Positions 44,651-53,765 of a DNA stretch of 64,000 nucleotides are shown in pieces. The notes beneath the pieces were generated by a model. The model did no database searches. It was not told where the DNA came from and was given only the letters and a program-made list of their open reading frames with translations. The DNA lies in NCBI GenBank assembly GCA_040219935.1, contig JAVJUA010000063.1, positions 248,001 through 312,000 of the forward strand, in the 5' to 3' direction. The position numbers and the translations under genes were made by a program. The stretch's first letter is position 1. Each line of letters opens with the position of its first letter. This stretch comes from UBA7803 sp040219935 (GTDB taxonomy: Bacteria; Pseudomonadota; Gammaproteobacteria; Pseudomonadales; Azotimanducaceae).

Positions 44651-45535
44651 ATGCCCACCGTCACCGCCAATCGCATCACCCTGGAATACGACACCTTCGG
44701 CGACGACGGCGGCCGGCCCCTGCTGCTGGTGATGGGGCTGGGCGCGCAGATGACGCGCTGGCGGCCCGAGTTCTGTGAGCTGCTGGCGGACGCGGGGCAC
44801 TTCGTGGTGCGCTTTGACAACCGGGATACCGGGCTGTCCCACAAGTTCGACGACGCCGGCGTGCCGAACATGGCCGAAATCTTCATGCAGGCCCAGAGCG
44901 GCCAGCCGGTCACCGCGCCCTACACCCTGGACGACATGGCCGACGACGCGGCGGGCCTCTTGGACGCGCTCGGCATCGACCGCGCCCACGTCTGCGGCGC
45001 CTCCATGGGCGGCATGATCGTGCAGACCATGGCGCTGCGGCACGGCCCGCGGCTGCGCTCCATGGTGTCGATCATGTCGTCCACCGGCAATCCCGACCTT
45101 CCGAAGTCGACGCCTGAAGCCACCGCCGCGTTGCTGAGCCCGGCCGGCACCACGCTGGACGAGGTGCTGGAGCGGGCGGTGAGCGTGGCCCGCGCCATTG
45201 GCAGCCCCGGCTATCCGGACACGCCCGAGGCGATCCGCGCCCGGGCTCAGGCCGATTTCGAGCGCAGCTACTACCCGGTGGGTGTGGCCCGGCAGATGGC
45301 CGCCATCGCGGCGTCGGGCAACCGTCGACCGCACCTGGCGGCGGTGAAGACGCCGACCCTGGTGATTCACGGCGCCGACGATCCGCTGGTGCCGCTGGCG
45401 GGCGGCGTCGACACCCACGAAGCCATCGCCGGGTCGCGGCTCGAGGTGCTGGCGGGTATGGGTCATGACCTGCCCCAGCCGCTGTGGGGCGACGTGGTGC
45501 GTCACATCAGCGAGCACACCGCGCGCCACCACTGA
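44651..45535 (+). CDS. Alpha/beta hydrolase
   Basis: 294 residues. LLLVMGLGAQMTRW and VVRFDNRDTGLS define the fold start; GASMGG (instead of GxSxG with His) holds the nucleophile Ser; VIHGADDPLVPL the acid and GMGHDLPQP the His. It resembles the RdmC/esterase group. Starts 71 bases after the carboxylase, probably in the same transcript, and converges on pyruvate kinase. Substrate not known. Confidence 0.86.
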   Translation: MPTVTANRITLEYDTFGDDGGRPLLLVMGLGAQMTRWRPEFCELLADAGHFVVRFDNRDTGLSHKFDDAGVPNMAEIFMQAQSGQPVTAPYTLDDMADDAAGLLDALGIDRAHVCGASMGGMIVQTMALRHGPRLRSMVSIMSSTGNPDLPKSTPEATAALLSPAGTTLDEVLERAVSVARAIGSPGYPDTPEAIRARAQADFERSYYPVGVARQMAAIAASGNRRPHLAAVKTPTLVIHGADDPLVPLAGGVDTHEAIAGSRLEVLAGMGHDLPQPLWGDVVRHISEHTARHH

Positions 45536-45556
45536 TCGCTGACTCGAGCGCGGCCG

Positions 45557-46987
45557 TCAGTCGACGTTCAGCACCTTCAGGGTGTTGGTGCCGCCGGCCC
45601 GGTGCCGGCGGTCGGCCTTGGAGACGATGACCCGGTCGCCGGCCCGCACCACGCCGGCCTGCTTCAGCCAGTCCACAGCCGCCTGGTCCACCTGCGGTCC
45701 TTCCATCTCGTAGGTCTCGAAGAATACCGGGTGCACGCCCCGGAACAGGGCCACCCGCGCCAGGGTGCGGCGGTCGTCGGCCAGCGCGTAGATGGGCATG
45801 CGCGAGCGGCGCCGCGACATCAGCTTCGGGGTGTTGCCGCTGGCGGTCAGGCAGGCAACGGCGCGCACGCCGGTGAGCGTGTTGGCCACGGTCATGGCCG
45901 CCATGGCCAGTGACTCGTCGATGGCGTCGCTGCGCATGCCGTCGGTGGGCGCGTTGGCGTACTGGGCCGTGGCCTCGGCGCCGTCGATCACCCGTGCCAT
46001 CACCTCCACGGTCTCCACCGGATAGCGGCCGACGGCGGTCTCGGCCGACAGCATCACGGCGTCGGTGCCGTCCACCACGGCGTTGGCCACGTCCATCACC
46101 TCGGCCCGGGTAGGCCGCGGGTTGGTGATCATCGACTCCATCATCTGGGTGGCGGTGATGACGGCGCGGTTCAGCGCCCGGGCACGGCTGATGATCAGCT
46201 TCTGCAGGCCCATCAGCGGCGCGTCGCCCACCTCGATACCGAGGTCGCCGCGCGCCACCATCACCGCATCGGAGGCGAGGATGATGCTGTCCAGGGTCGC
46301 GGCGTTGGAGACCGCCTCGGCCCTTTCGAGCTTGGCCACCAGGCCGCAATTGGCGCCGTGGGTGGCGATCAGGTCCCGGGCCTGCTGCATGTCGCCGGCG
46401 GAGGCGGGAAACGAGACGGCAATGTAGTCGACGTCCTGGGCGCAGGCGAAGGCCAGATCCTTATGGTCCTTGTCGGTGAGCGCTTCCGCCGACAGGCCGC
46501 CGCCGCGTTTGTTGAGACCCTTGCCGGAGCCGAGGCTGCCGCCGGCGAGGACGCGACAGCGCACCTCGGGCGCGGCCACGGCTTCCACCGTCAGCTCGAT
46601 CAGGCCGTCGCCCAGCACCAGCACGTCGCCAGCCTCCACCTCTTCGGCCAGGGTGCGGTAGGTAGTGCCCACCCGCTCGGCGGTGCCGTCGCGCTCGCCG
46701 AGCGCGGCGTCGATGACGAACGGTGCGTCGGCTACCAGCTCCACGGCGTCCGCGCCGGCGAAGCCGCGGATGCGGATCTTCGGCCCCTGCAGGTCGGCCA
46801 TGATGGCGACGAAGGTGCCGAGCCTGGCGGCTGCCTCGCGGATGCGCTCGATGCGCTCGCCGTGCTCGGCGTGGCTGCCGTGGGAGAAGTTGAGTCGGAA
46901 CACGTCGACGCCGGCGGCCACGAGCTGCTCGATCTTCGAGTCGCTGGCCGGGCCGAGGGTGGCGACGATCTTGGTGTTGCGGATCAC
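45557..46987 (-). CDS. pyk: Pyruvate kinase
   Basis: 476 residues. TKIVATLGPAS, FRLNFSHG, MADLQGPKIRIR, VARGDLGIEVG and ITATQMMESM are the standard catalytic motifs, with Lys of the K+/PEP site in the GDLG region. The C-terminal domain (residues ~350-476) is present. It makes pyruvate and ATP from PEP and ADP. The GTG at 46987 behind AGGAAGG is the start that gives the conserved MIRNTKIVATLGP opening. Divergent from the LLM gene. Confidence 0.96.
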   Translation of the reverse strand: MIRNTKIVATLGPASDSKIEQLVAAGVDVFRLNFSHGSHAEHGERIERIREAAARLGTFVAIMADLQGPKIRIRGFAGADAVELVADAPFVIDAALGERDGTAERVGTTYRTLAEEVEAGDVLVLGDGLIELTVEAVAAPEVRCRVLAGGSLGSGKGLNKRGGGLSAEALTDKDHKDLAFACAQDVDYIAVSFPASAGDMQQARDLIATHGANCGLVAKLERAEAVSNAATLDSIILASDAVMVARGDLGIEVGDAPLMGLQKLIISRARALNRAVITATQMMESMITNPRPTRAEVMDVANAVVDGTDAVMLSAETAVGRYPVETVEVMARVIDGAEATAQYANAPTDGMRSDAIDESLAMAAMTVANTLTGVRAVACLTASGNTPKLMSRRRSRMPIYALADDRRTLARVALFRGVHPVFFETYEMEGPQVDQAAVDWLKQAGVVRAGDRVIVSKADRRHRAGGTNTLKVLNVD

Positions 46988-47121
46988 GGCGACCTTCCTG
47001 AATTGAAACGATTCTGCGCCTGGGGGCACGCCTCACCATACACCGGCCGTGCATCGTTGGCCCGCGCCCCCGGCGCCGATGCTGGTAGCATAGTCGGCCG
47101 TTCGAGAAGGAGCCTGATGGC

Positions 47122-48072
47122 ATGAAGAACCTGGTGATCGGCCTGCACATGGCCGCCCGCGACGGCAAAGGCGCGCTGGAGCAGATCGTGGCCGCCGAGC
47201 AGGCCGGCATCGACGTCGCCTGGATGACGTGCGGCGGCGTGGCGCCCGATCCGCTGGCCGTCTTCTCGGCGGCGGCGCTGCGCACCGAGAGCATCGAGCT
47301 CGGCACCTGCATCATGCCCACCTTCCCGCGGCACCCCATAGCGCTGGCGCAATCGGCCATCGTCGTCGACAGCCTGGCGCCCGGGCGTCTGCGCCTCGGC
47401 GTCGGCCCGAGCCACGAGCCCGCCATGCGCGCCACCTGGGGTCTCGACTTCACGCGTCCGCTGGAGCACCTGCGCGAGTACGTCACCATCCTCAACGCCA
47501 GCTTCCGCGACGGCAAGGTCGACTTCTCCGGCAAGCGTCTGCAGGCCCATGCCGAGTTCGCCGGCAAGGCCGACATCCGGGTGATGGTGTCGGCGCTGCG
47601 GCACAACGCCTTCGCCCTGGCGGGCGAGCTCACCGCGGGCGGCATCAGCTGGGTGACGCCGCCGGAGCACATCCGCGACGTGGCGCTGCCAGCGCTTCAG
47701 GAAGGCGCCGCCAGAGCCGGGCGCAGCGACGTGCCGCCGGCGGTGGTGCACGTGCCCATCGTCGTTTCTACCGACGCCGACGCCGTGCTCGATCAGGCGC
47801 GCACGCAGATGGGCTTCTACCAGCGGCTGCCGTTCTACCGGGCCATGTGGCTCGAGGCCGGCTATGCGGACGCTGCCGGCACCGAGTTCACCCGCGCCAT
47901 GTGCGATGCTCTGGTGGTGTCCGGCAGCGAGCAGCAGGTGGCCGACCGGCTGCGGGCGTTGCCCTCGTTTGGCGCTGCGGAGATCATTGCCATGCCGCTG
48001 CTGCTCAAGGACGACGGCGGCGCGCGTGAGCGCACCATCCGCCTGCTGGGAGAACTGGCGCAAGCCGACTGA
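47122..48072 (+). CDS. LLM-class (luciferase-like) oxidoreductase
   Basis: 316-residue TIM-barrel of the bacterial-luciferase superfamily. Features are the N-terminal LVIGLHMA...VAAEQAGIDVAWM, SIELGTCIMPTFPRHPIALAQ and GRLRLGVGPSHEP, the usual flavin/F420 pocket. AAGGAG lies 9 bases before the ATG. The group includes F420-dependent reductases and FMN-dependent monooxygenases; the sequence alone cannot decide. Starts a row with the DUF2058 gene. Confidence 0.88.
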   Translation: MKNLVIGLHMAARDGKGALEQIVAAEQAGIDVAWMTCGGVAPDPLAVFSAAALRTESIELGTCIMPTFPRHPIALAQSAIVVDSLAPGRLRLGVGPSHEPAMRATWGLDFTRPLEHLREYVTILNASFRDGKVDFSGKRLQAHAEFAGKADIRVMVSALRHNAFALAGELTAGGISWVTPPEHIRDVALPALQEGAARAGRSDVPPAVVHVPIVVSTDADAVLDQARTQMGFYQRLPFYRAMWLEAGYADAAGTEFTRAMCDALVVSGSEQQVADRLRALPSFGAAEIIAMPLLLKDDGGARERTIRLLGELAQAD

Positions 48073-48076
48073 GACC

Positions 48077-48682
48077 ATGGCCGGAAGTCTGAAAGACCAG
48101 CTGCTGAAGGCGGGCCTCGTCACCGCCGACCGGGCCCGCAAGATCGAGAAGGAGGCGCGGGCGGAGAAGAACGCTCAGCGCAAGCAGCACGAGAAGGGTA
48201 AGGGAAAGGGCAGACAGAAAGACGCGCCACCGCCGCCACCACCTCCGCTCTCCGAGGCGGAGCAGCGCGCTCGCCAGGCGGCCGCCGAGAAGGCCGAGCG
48301 CGATCGGGCGCAGATGCGCCTCATCGCCGACAAGGCCAAGGAGAAGGCGCTGCGCGCCGAGATCAAGCAGATCGTGCTCGCCCACGACCAGCGCGACAAG
48401 ACGCCGCGCGACGACGACGTCGCCTACAACTTCGTGCACGGCAAGCGCATCAAGCGCATCTACGTGCCCGCCGCGCAGCGCGACCAGATCAGCCGCGGCA
48501 CCCTGGTGATCGTCAACAACGACGGCATCTACCACCTGCTGCCGAAGGCGGCCGCAGAGAAGGTGCGCGCCCGGGACCCGAAGCGCATCATCGTCGCTCA
48601 CGGCGGCGAGGCACCGCCGGAGCCCGGCTCCGACGACGACTACTACGCCCAGTTCAAGGTGCCCGACGACCTGGACTGGTGA
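48077..48682 (+). CDS. yaiL: DUF2058 (YaiL-like) protein
   Basis: 201 residues beginning five bases after the LLM stop. SLKDQLLKAGLV, a very basic low-complexity stretch with KGKGKGRQK and a polyproline run, then YNFVHGKRIKRIYVPAAQRDQISRGTLVIVNNDGIYHLLP. This matches DUF2058 proteins of Gammaproteobacteria, described as nucleoprotein/polynucleotide-associated. Probably binds nucleic acid. It supports assignment to Gammaproteobacteria. Confidence 0.85.
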   Translation: MAGSLKDQLLKAGLVTADRARKIEKEARAEKNAQRKQHEKGKGKGRQKDAPPPPPPPLSEAEQRARQAAAEKAERDRAQMRLIADKAKEKALRAEIKQIVLAHDQRDKTPRDDDVAYNFVHGKRIKRIYVPAAQRDQISRGTLVIVNNDGIYHLLPKAAAEKVRARDPKRIIVAHGGEAPPEPGSDDDYYAQFKVPDDLDW

Positions 48683-48704
48683 GCCACGGCGCAAGGAGCG
48701 ATCC

Positions 48705-49265
48705 ATGCCCGACGTCTATACGATTCGCTGCCGGTGCGGAACACTCACCGGCGCCTTGACCGCGCCCTCCTGGACCAACCGGGTGATCTGCTACTGCGAC
48801 GATTGCCAGGCCTTTGCGGAAGCGCTCGGTCACGCCGAGGCGATTCTCGACGCCCGCGGCGGCTCGGACATCCTGCAGACGGCGCCGCGCCATGTCTGCT
48901 TCTCGGGCGGCCGCGAGCACCTGGCCTGCCTGCGCCTGAAGCCGAACGGCCTGCTGCGCTGGTACGCCGACTGCTGCCGCACGCCCATCGCCAACACGCC
49001 GGCGAATCCGAAGTTCCACTTCGTCGGCCTGCTGCACAACTGCCTGGAGGCCAACCTGGACGCCGCCTTCGGCCCGCCGCGCATGCGCGCCCACACCGCC
49101 TTCGCGCGCGGCGAGCCGAAGCCGTCGCAGCAGATGCCGGCGGCGCGGATGGCGCGCATCGGCGGTGCCGTGTTCTGGGCGCGGCTCACCGGCCGCTATC
49201 GGCAGACACCGTTCTTCGACGCCGCGGGAAATCCGGTGGCGGCGCCGACGCTCGTGTCGGCCTGA
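48705..49265 (+). CDS. DUF6151/GFA-like zinc protein
   Basis: 186 residues. RCRCGTLTG near the start and ICYCDDCQAF and DCCRTPIANT later form the Cys set of the glutathione-dependent-formaldehyde-activating (GFA) fold, a zinc-binding domain. AAGGAG precedes the ATG. True GFA activity is rarely shown in this group. Lies between DUF2058 and the second LLM enzyme. Confidence 0.78.
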   Translation: MPDVYTIRCRCGTLTGALTAPSWTNRVICYCDDCQAFAEALGHAEAILDARGGSDILQTAPRHVCFSGGREHLACLRLKPNGLLRWYADCCRTPIANTPANPKFHFVGLLHNCLEANLDAAFGPPRMRAHTAFARGEPKPSQQMPAARMARIGGAVFWARLTGRYRQTPFFDAAGNPVAAPTLVSA

Positions 49266-49299
49266 TAAGCTGGGCACTCCACGTCCGGAGACCACGACC

Positions 49300-50142
49300 A
49301 TGCACATCGGCGCCCTGATCTTCGCCACCGACTACGCGGTGCGGGCCGACGAGCTCGCCGCCGAGCTGGAGCAGCGCGGCTACGAGTCGCTGTTCGTGCC
49401 CGAGCACACCCACATTCCCACCTCGCGGCAGACGCCGTGGCCGGGCGGTGCAGATCTGCCCCAGGAGTACTGGCACACCTACGACCCGTTCGTGTCGCTG
49501 TCGTTCGCCGCCGCGGCGACCAGGACGCTGAAGCTCGGCACCGGCATCTGCCTGCTGCCCCAGCGCGACACCCTGGTCACCGCCAAGCTGGTGGCCAGCC
49601 TCGATCGGATGTCGGGCGGGCGCTTCGTGTTCGGCATCGGCGGCGGCTGGAACAAAGAGGAGATGGCCCACCACGGCGTCGACTACGGCACCCGCTTCCA
49701 GCGCATGGAGGAGCAGGTGCGCGCCATGCAGCGGCTGTGGACCGAGGAGGCATCGGGCTGCGACGGCCGCTTCGTGCGGTTTTCCGAGAGCCTGTCGTAC
49801 CCGAAGCCGGTGCAGCAGCCGCATCCGCCCATCCTGCTCGGCGGCGAGTCGGACCACACCCTGCGCCGCATCGTCGAGTACTGCGACGGCTGGCTGCCAA
49901 GGGCGCGGGGCGGCTTCGACGCCGCCGAGAGCATGGGACGCTTGCGGCGCATAGCGGACCAGCACGGCAGAGACATGGCCACGCTCAGCGTCAGCGTGTT
50001 CGGCGCGCGACCCGAAGCGGCCACCCTGGACGCGTTCCGCGAAGCGGGCATCGACCGTGCCATCCTGCCGCTGCCGCCGGCCGGCCGCGACGAGGTCTGG
50101 CGGCTGCTGGACCGGTATCAGGCGCTGCTGAGCGGCGCCTGA
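49300..50142 (+). CDS. LLM-class oxidoreductase, TIGR03619-like (probable F420-dependent)
   Basis: 280 residues. ESLFVPEHTHIP, LKLGTGICLLPQRDTLVTAKLVASLDRMSGGRFVFGIGGGWNKEEM and HPPILLGGE are strongly typical of the TIGR03619 (Rv2161c-like) branch annotated as F420-dependent. FVPEHTH holds the residues near the flavin/deazaflavin ring. The ATG at 49300 matches the family start. It is the second LLM enzyme within 1.3 kb. Cofactor assignment is inferred. Confidence 0.88.
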   Translation: MHIGALIFATDYAVRADELAAELEQRGYESLFVPEHTHIPTSRQTPWPGGADLPQEYWHTYDPFVSLSFAAAATRTLKLGTGICLLPQRDTLVTAKLVASLDRMSGGRFVFGIGGGWNKEEMAHHGVDYGTRFQRMEEQVRAMQRLWTEEASGCDGRFVRFSESLSYPKPVQQPHPPILLGGESDHTLRRIVEYCDGWLPRARGGFDAAESMGRLRRIADQHGRDMATLSVSVFGARPEAATLDAFREAGIDRAILPLPPAGRDEVWRLLDRYQALLSGA

Positions 50143-50889
50143 TCAGCCCCAGCCGAACCGCAGCGGCATCCACACGCCCATGAACATCATCATCAGGTTC
50201 TCGGTGAGCGACACGAACCCCAGCGGCACGTTGCTGCTGCCGCCGACGCACGCGCACTTCAACTCGCGGCGATCGACGTAGACGGCCTTGAACACCGAGA
50301 CCGCGCCGATGGTGCCGATGAACAGAGCGATGGGCGCGGCGATCCAGGTGAGGGCGCCGGCAATCATCAGCACGCCGGCGGCTGCTTCTGCGTACGGGTA
50401 GACGTAGCCATAGCGCACCCACCGCTGCGCCAGCAGGTCGTAGTTCAGGAACATGGTGGAGAAGGACTCCACGTCCTGCAGCTTCTGCAGCGCCAGCAGG
50501 GTCATGGCCATGGCGACGAACCACTCGAACGTCTGTACGGTGAGCGCGCCAATCGTGGCCAGACTGGTGGCGGCTGCCATGGCCAGCGCGACGGCGAACA
50601 GCGCCAGTACCGGCCGGTAGGTGATCTCGCCTTCCTCCAGGACCCGTTTGCCGAGGTGCCGGCGCACCGCCTCGTAGCCGCCGATGCGCTGTTCGCCGAT
50701 CCAGACCTGGGGCGTGGTCTTCAGGTCGTGCTCGCGTTTGAACTCATCGATCTCCTCCCGCGAGGTCAGGCGATGATCGTCGACCTCGAAGCCGTGGCGT
50801 TCGAGCAGGGCCCTGGTCTTGAGGCCGTAAGGGCAGAGATGGTCGGACATGACCATGCGGTAGAGGGTGGCGGTGTTCGGATCGGACAT
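50143..50889 (-). CDS. Glutaredoxin domain fused to a MauE/DoxX-like membrane domain
   Basis: 248 residues. N-terminal glutaredoxin (~1-85) has CPYG at 19-22, TTPQVWIGEQRIGG with the cis-Pro, so only one Cys in the active site. Four membrane segments follow: LALFAVALAMAAATSLATIGAL, FVAMAMTLLALQKL, AAAGVLMIAGALTWI and ALFIGTIGAVSVF, like MauE/DoxX, ending with a cytoplasmic or periplasmic KCACVGG Cys pair. AGGAGG precedes the ATG. It suggests transfer of reducing equivalents across the membrane to a partner. Convergent with the LLM gene, next to the VOC gene. Confidence 0.82.
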   Translation of the reverse strand: MSDPNTATLYRMVMSDHLCPYGLKTRALLERHGFEVDDHRLTSREEIDEFKREHDLKTTPQVWIGEQRIGGYEAVRRHLGKRVLEEGEITYRPVLALFAVALAMAAATSLATIGALTVQTFEWFVAMAMTLLALQKLQDVESFSTMFLNYDLLAQRWVRYGYVYPYAEAAAGVLMIAGALTWIAAPIALFIGTIGAVSVFKAVYVDRRELKCACVGGSSNVPLGFVSLTENLMMMFMGVWMPLRFGWG

Positions 50890-50911
50890 CGTTGACCTCC
50901 TGTGGCTTGTG

Positions 50912-51358
50912 TCAGAGCTGGGCGATGCTCGGGTCGCGGATCTCGTAGAGCTCGATGACGTTGCCGAACGGGTCACGCCCGTAGATGGCCGAGGACGTGC
51001 CGAAATCCACGGGGTCGCCGACAAAGGTCATGCCGCCGGCCTTCAGGCGCTCGTACTCCTCGGCAATGCCGCGCACCTGCAGCGCCATGTGCGGGTAGCC
51101 GTGGTCGCAGGGGCGGGCGGTGCGATCCTCGGGCGGCGGGTTGTGGTACTCCCAGAGCTCGATGTGGGCGTTCGGCGCTCTCAGCATGGCCATGCGCGCC
51201 GCCACCTTGTCCAGGCCGATGGCACGATCGGCCTGGGGGAAGTCGCCGTTGAACTCGCTGCGCTGCACGACCTCGAAGCCGAGCAGATCGCCGTAGAAGG
51301 CGAGCGCACGGTCCAGGTCGGGCACCGAGATGGCGACGTGATGGATACCGACGATCAT
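50912..51358 (-). CDS. VOC-family (glyoxalase/dioxygenase fold) protein
   Basis: 148 residues. HHVAISVPDLDRALAFYGDLLGFE and IELWEYHNPP, YPHMALQV, DPFGNVIELYE hold the metal His/Glu positions of the vicinal-oxygen-chelate fold. Length suits a single-chain dimer. Could be a lyase, epimerase or ring-cleaving enzyme. GGGGGAG precedes the ATG. Same strand and 22 bases from the glutaredoxin fusion, so possibly one transcript. Confidence 0.85.
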   Translation of the reverse strand: MIVGIHHVAISVPDLDRALAFYGDLLGFEVVQRSEFNGDFPQADRAIGLDKVAARMAMLRAPNAHIELWEYHNPPPEDRTARPCDHGYPHMALQVRGIAEEYERLKAGGMTFVGDPVDFGTSSAIYGRDPFGNVIELYEIRDPSIAQL

Positions 51359-51438
51359 GCGTGCTGCTCCCCCTGCGCCGTGGATGTGGCCGCGGCGCTC
51401 ATGGTTCCGCAGAATAACGACGTCAATCAGAGGCGTCC

Positions 51439-52095
51439 ATGCAACACCAGATCAGGGGCGAGTTCGCCCAGTACCTGAAGCTCACCCTCGACCGCGGCGA
51501 GGCCTGCTGGGCCGCCCGCGGCGCCATCATGTCCTACGACCGGGGCATCGGCTGGGCACTCAAGGCGCCGGGCGGCGTCGGCGGTGCCGCGCGGCGCCTG
51601 CTGTCGGGTGAGGGCATCGCCCTGGCGCGGCTCGAGGCCGCGCGCGCCGGCGCGGCGGTGTCTCTCGCCAGCAGCCAGCCCGGCACCATTCATCTGTGGA
51701 ATCTGGCGGACGGCCCGGTGCTGACGACGCGTGGGGCGTTTCTCGCCGCCTGGGGCGACATCGACATCGACGTCTCCATCGCCCGGCGCGCCGGTGCCGC
51801 CCTGTTCGGCGGCGCCGGGCTGTTCCTGCAGCGCCTGTCGGGGCAGGGCACGGTGGCGATTCATGCGGCAGGTGACCTGGACGAACGCCGCCTCGCGTCG
51901 GGTGACACCCTCACCGTCAGCACCGGGCACCTGGCCGCGTTCGGTGATGCCGTGGATTACGACATCGCCTACGTCGGCGGCGTGCGCAAGGCGCTGTTCA
52001 GCGGCGAGGGCGTGTTCATGACCACCCTCAGCGGGCCGGGCACCGTGCTGCTACAGACGTTGAAACGGCGCGGAGAGGCAGCATCACGTACCTGA
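51439..52095 (+). CDS. AIM24 family protein
   Basis: 218 residues of glycine-rich beta structure: RGAIMSYDRGIGWAL, LSGEGIALARLEA, FGGAGLFLQRLSGQGTVAIHAAGDL and LFSGEGVFMTTLSGPGTVLLQTL. This repeat of G(E/A)G(L/V)F is typical of AIM24 (formerly DUF124), a double-psi or tryptophan-RNA-binding-like beta-roll fold. Bacterial function unknown. The Shine-Dalgarno is weak. Divergent from the VOC gene. Confidence 0.86.
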   Translation: MQHQIRGEFAQYLKLTLDRGEACWAARGAIMSYDRGIGWALKAPGGVGGAARRLLSGEGIALARLEAARAGAAVSLASSQPGTIHLWNLADGPVLTTRGAFLAAWGDIDIDVSIARRAGAALFGGAGLFLQRLSGQGTVAIHAAGDLDERRLASGDTLTVSTGHLAAFGDAVDYDIAYVGGVRKALFSGEGVFMTTLSGPGTVLLQTLKRRGEAASRT

Positions 52096-52099
52096 CGGC

Positions 52100-52657
52100 T
52101 CAGCGCGTTCGCAGCGCATCGGCCTCAGCGTTGGCATCGCGGGAAGCCGGTACGTAGCGGCCGACGAACCAGTCCGACCATCCGCCCGTTTGCGGGTCCG
52201 CCTGCTGGAAATGCTGGATGACCTCGCCGGTGTCCCGAGGCGTCCATGTGCCGCGGAAGTCGAAGGAGTCGCCGCTTTCGAGGTAGGTAATGCGGCCCTC
52301 GAGGACCATGGTGCCGGCGTCGTTCAGCCCGCCGCTGTAGTCGATCTGCACCCCGCTGCTCACCCAGATCTGGCGCCACGCGGCGAGGTGGGCGTCCCAG
52401 AAGTTCATGCTGAAGCCGGTGCCGCCGGCGCTGCCCGTCCACTGCTCCCGGATCAGGCAGCCGGCCTCGGTGCGGGTGACGCGGTTGACGCCGGCCAGGT
52501 TGTCGTTCGGGTCGTAGACGTTCCAGTCCCCTAGCCAGAAGTCGAACTGGGCACGCACCGGATCGCGCTCGCAGAACGAGCCGGCGTCGTCTTCGGCACC
52601 CACCGCCATCGGCATGCTGATAAGGCAGCCGATGAGGGCGAGCAGAGTGGTGCGCAC
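52100..52657 (-). CDS. Exported lipocalin-like protein (185 aa)
   Basis: Signal peptide (TLLALIGCLISMPMAVGA) then FDFWLGDWNVYDPNDNLAGVNRVTR, GCLIREQW and FRGTWTPRDTG. FWLGDWN...G.N is the standard opening of a secreted lipocalin/THAP4-like beta-barrel used for small-molecule binding. A pair of Cys (SFCERD, AGCLIRE) may form a disulfide. GTG at 52657 after GGGGAGG is the start. Possibly co-transcribed with the reductase ahead of it. Confidence 0.72.
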   Translation of the reverse strand: MRTTLLALIGCLISMPMAVGAEDDAGSFCERDPVRAQFDFWLGDWNVYDPNDNLAGVNRVTRTEAGCLIREQWTGSAGGTGFSMNFWDAHLAAWRQIWVSSGVQIDYSGGLNDAGTMVLEGRITYLESGDSFDFRGTWTPRDTGEVIQHFQQADPQTGGWSDWFVGRYVPASRDANAEADALRTR

Positions 52658-52677
52658 GACGATCCTCCCCGTGTGCC

Positions 52678-53679
52678 TCAGATGAGCTTCACCAGCATCT
52701 TGCCGACGTTGCGCCCGGTGAACAGGCCCTCGAAGGCGGCAGGCGCCTGGTCGATACCCTCCAGCACGGTCTCGTCGTACTTCACCTGGCCGTCGCGGAT
52801 CCATCCCGAGACGTCGCGGATGAAGTCGTCGCGGGAGTCGTTGTAGTGGCTGACGATGAAGCCCTGCAGGCGCAGCCCCAGGCCGATGGCCATGGTCAGG
52901 TTCGACGGGCCCGGCCGCGGCTCGGTGTCGTTGTAGACGGCGATGGCGCCGCACAGGGCGATGCGACCGAACGGGCGCATGTGGAAGATGGCCGCCTCCA
53001 GATGGTCCGCGCCGACGTTGTCGAAGTAGACGTCGAGGCCGTCCGGGGCGCCTTCGCGCAGATGATCGAGCAGGCGCCCTTCCTTGTAGTTGAAGGCGTA
53101 GTCGAAGCCGAGATCGTCCACCAGGTGGGCCACCTTGTCATCGCTGCCGGCGCTGCCGAGCACGCGGCAGCCTTTGATGCGGGCGATCTGGCCGGCCAGC
53201 GACCCCACCGCCCCGGCGGCGCCGGAGACGAACACGGTCTCGCCGTCCTTCAGGCTGGCAGCGCGGAACAGGCCCACGTAGGCGGTCATGCCCGGCATGC
53301 CGAGCACGCCCAGGTAGGCCGACAGGGGCGCCAGCTCGGGATCGACCTGCTGGAGCTGCTGCGGCTTGGCGGTGAACGCTTCGCGCCAGCCGAATCCGTT
53401 CTGCACGAAGCTGCCCACCGGCAGCGCGTCGCTGTTGGAGGCGACCACTTCGCCGACGGCGCCGCCGTCCAATACGGCGCCGATCTGGAATGGCGGAACG
53501 TAGGATTTGCGGTCGTACATGCGCCCGCGCATGTAGGGGTCGACGCTCATGTAATGGTTGCGCACCAGCACCTCGCCCGGGCCCGGATCGGCGACGGTGA
53601 CCTCGGCGAGCTCGAAGTTCTTCTGGGTGGGCATGCCGTCGGGGCGGGATTTGAGGCGGATTTCGCGGCTCTTGGTCAT
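52678..53679 (-). CDS. NADP-dependent MDR oxidoreductase (CurA/PTGR-like)
   Basis: 333 residues of the leukotriene-B4-dehydrogenase/curcumin-reductase branch. VSVDPYMRGRM-like MSVDPYMRGRM, AYLGVLGMPGMTAYVGL and VSGAAGAVGSLAGQIA (NADPH loop) are diagnostic. No zinc ligands. It should reduce alpha,beta-unsaturated ketones with NADPH. GAGGAA precedes the ATG at 53679. The lipocalin-like gene follows at 20 bases. Divergent from a dienelactone-hydrolase-like gene. Confidence 0.9.
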   Translation of the reverse strand: MTKSREIRLKSRPDGMPTQKNFELAEVTVADPGPGEVLVRNHYMSVDPYMRGRMYDRKSYVPPFQIGAVLDGGAVGEVVASNSDALPVGSFVQNGFGWREAFTAKPQQLQQVDPELAPLSAYLGVLGMPGMTAYVGLFRAASLKDGETVFVSGAAGAVGSLAGQIARIKGCRVLGSAGSDDKVAHLVDDLGFDYAFNYKEGRLLDHLREGAPDGLDVYFDNVGADHLEAAIFHMRPFGRIALCGAIAVYNDTEPRPGPSNLTMAIGLGLRLQGFIVSHYNDSRDDFIRDVSGWIRDGQVKYDETVLEGIDQAPAAFEGLFTGRNVGKMLVKLI

Positions 53680-53765
53680 GGTGTGTTCCTCGGTGGCTGA
53701 TTTTTCGCTTGGGACGCATTATCCGCCCATCGGTTAAGCTTCCGAAAGCGCGGATGGGGAGGCAC

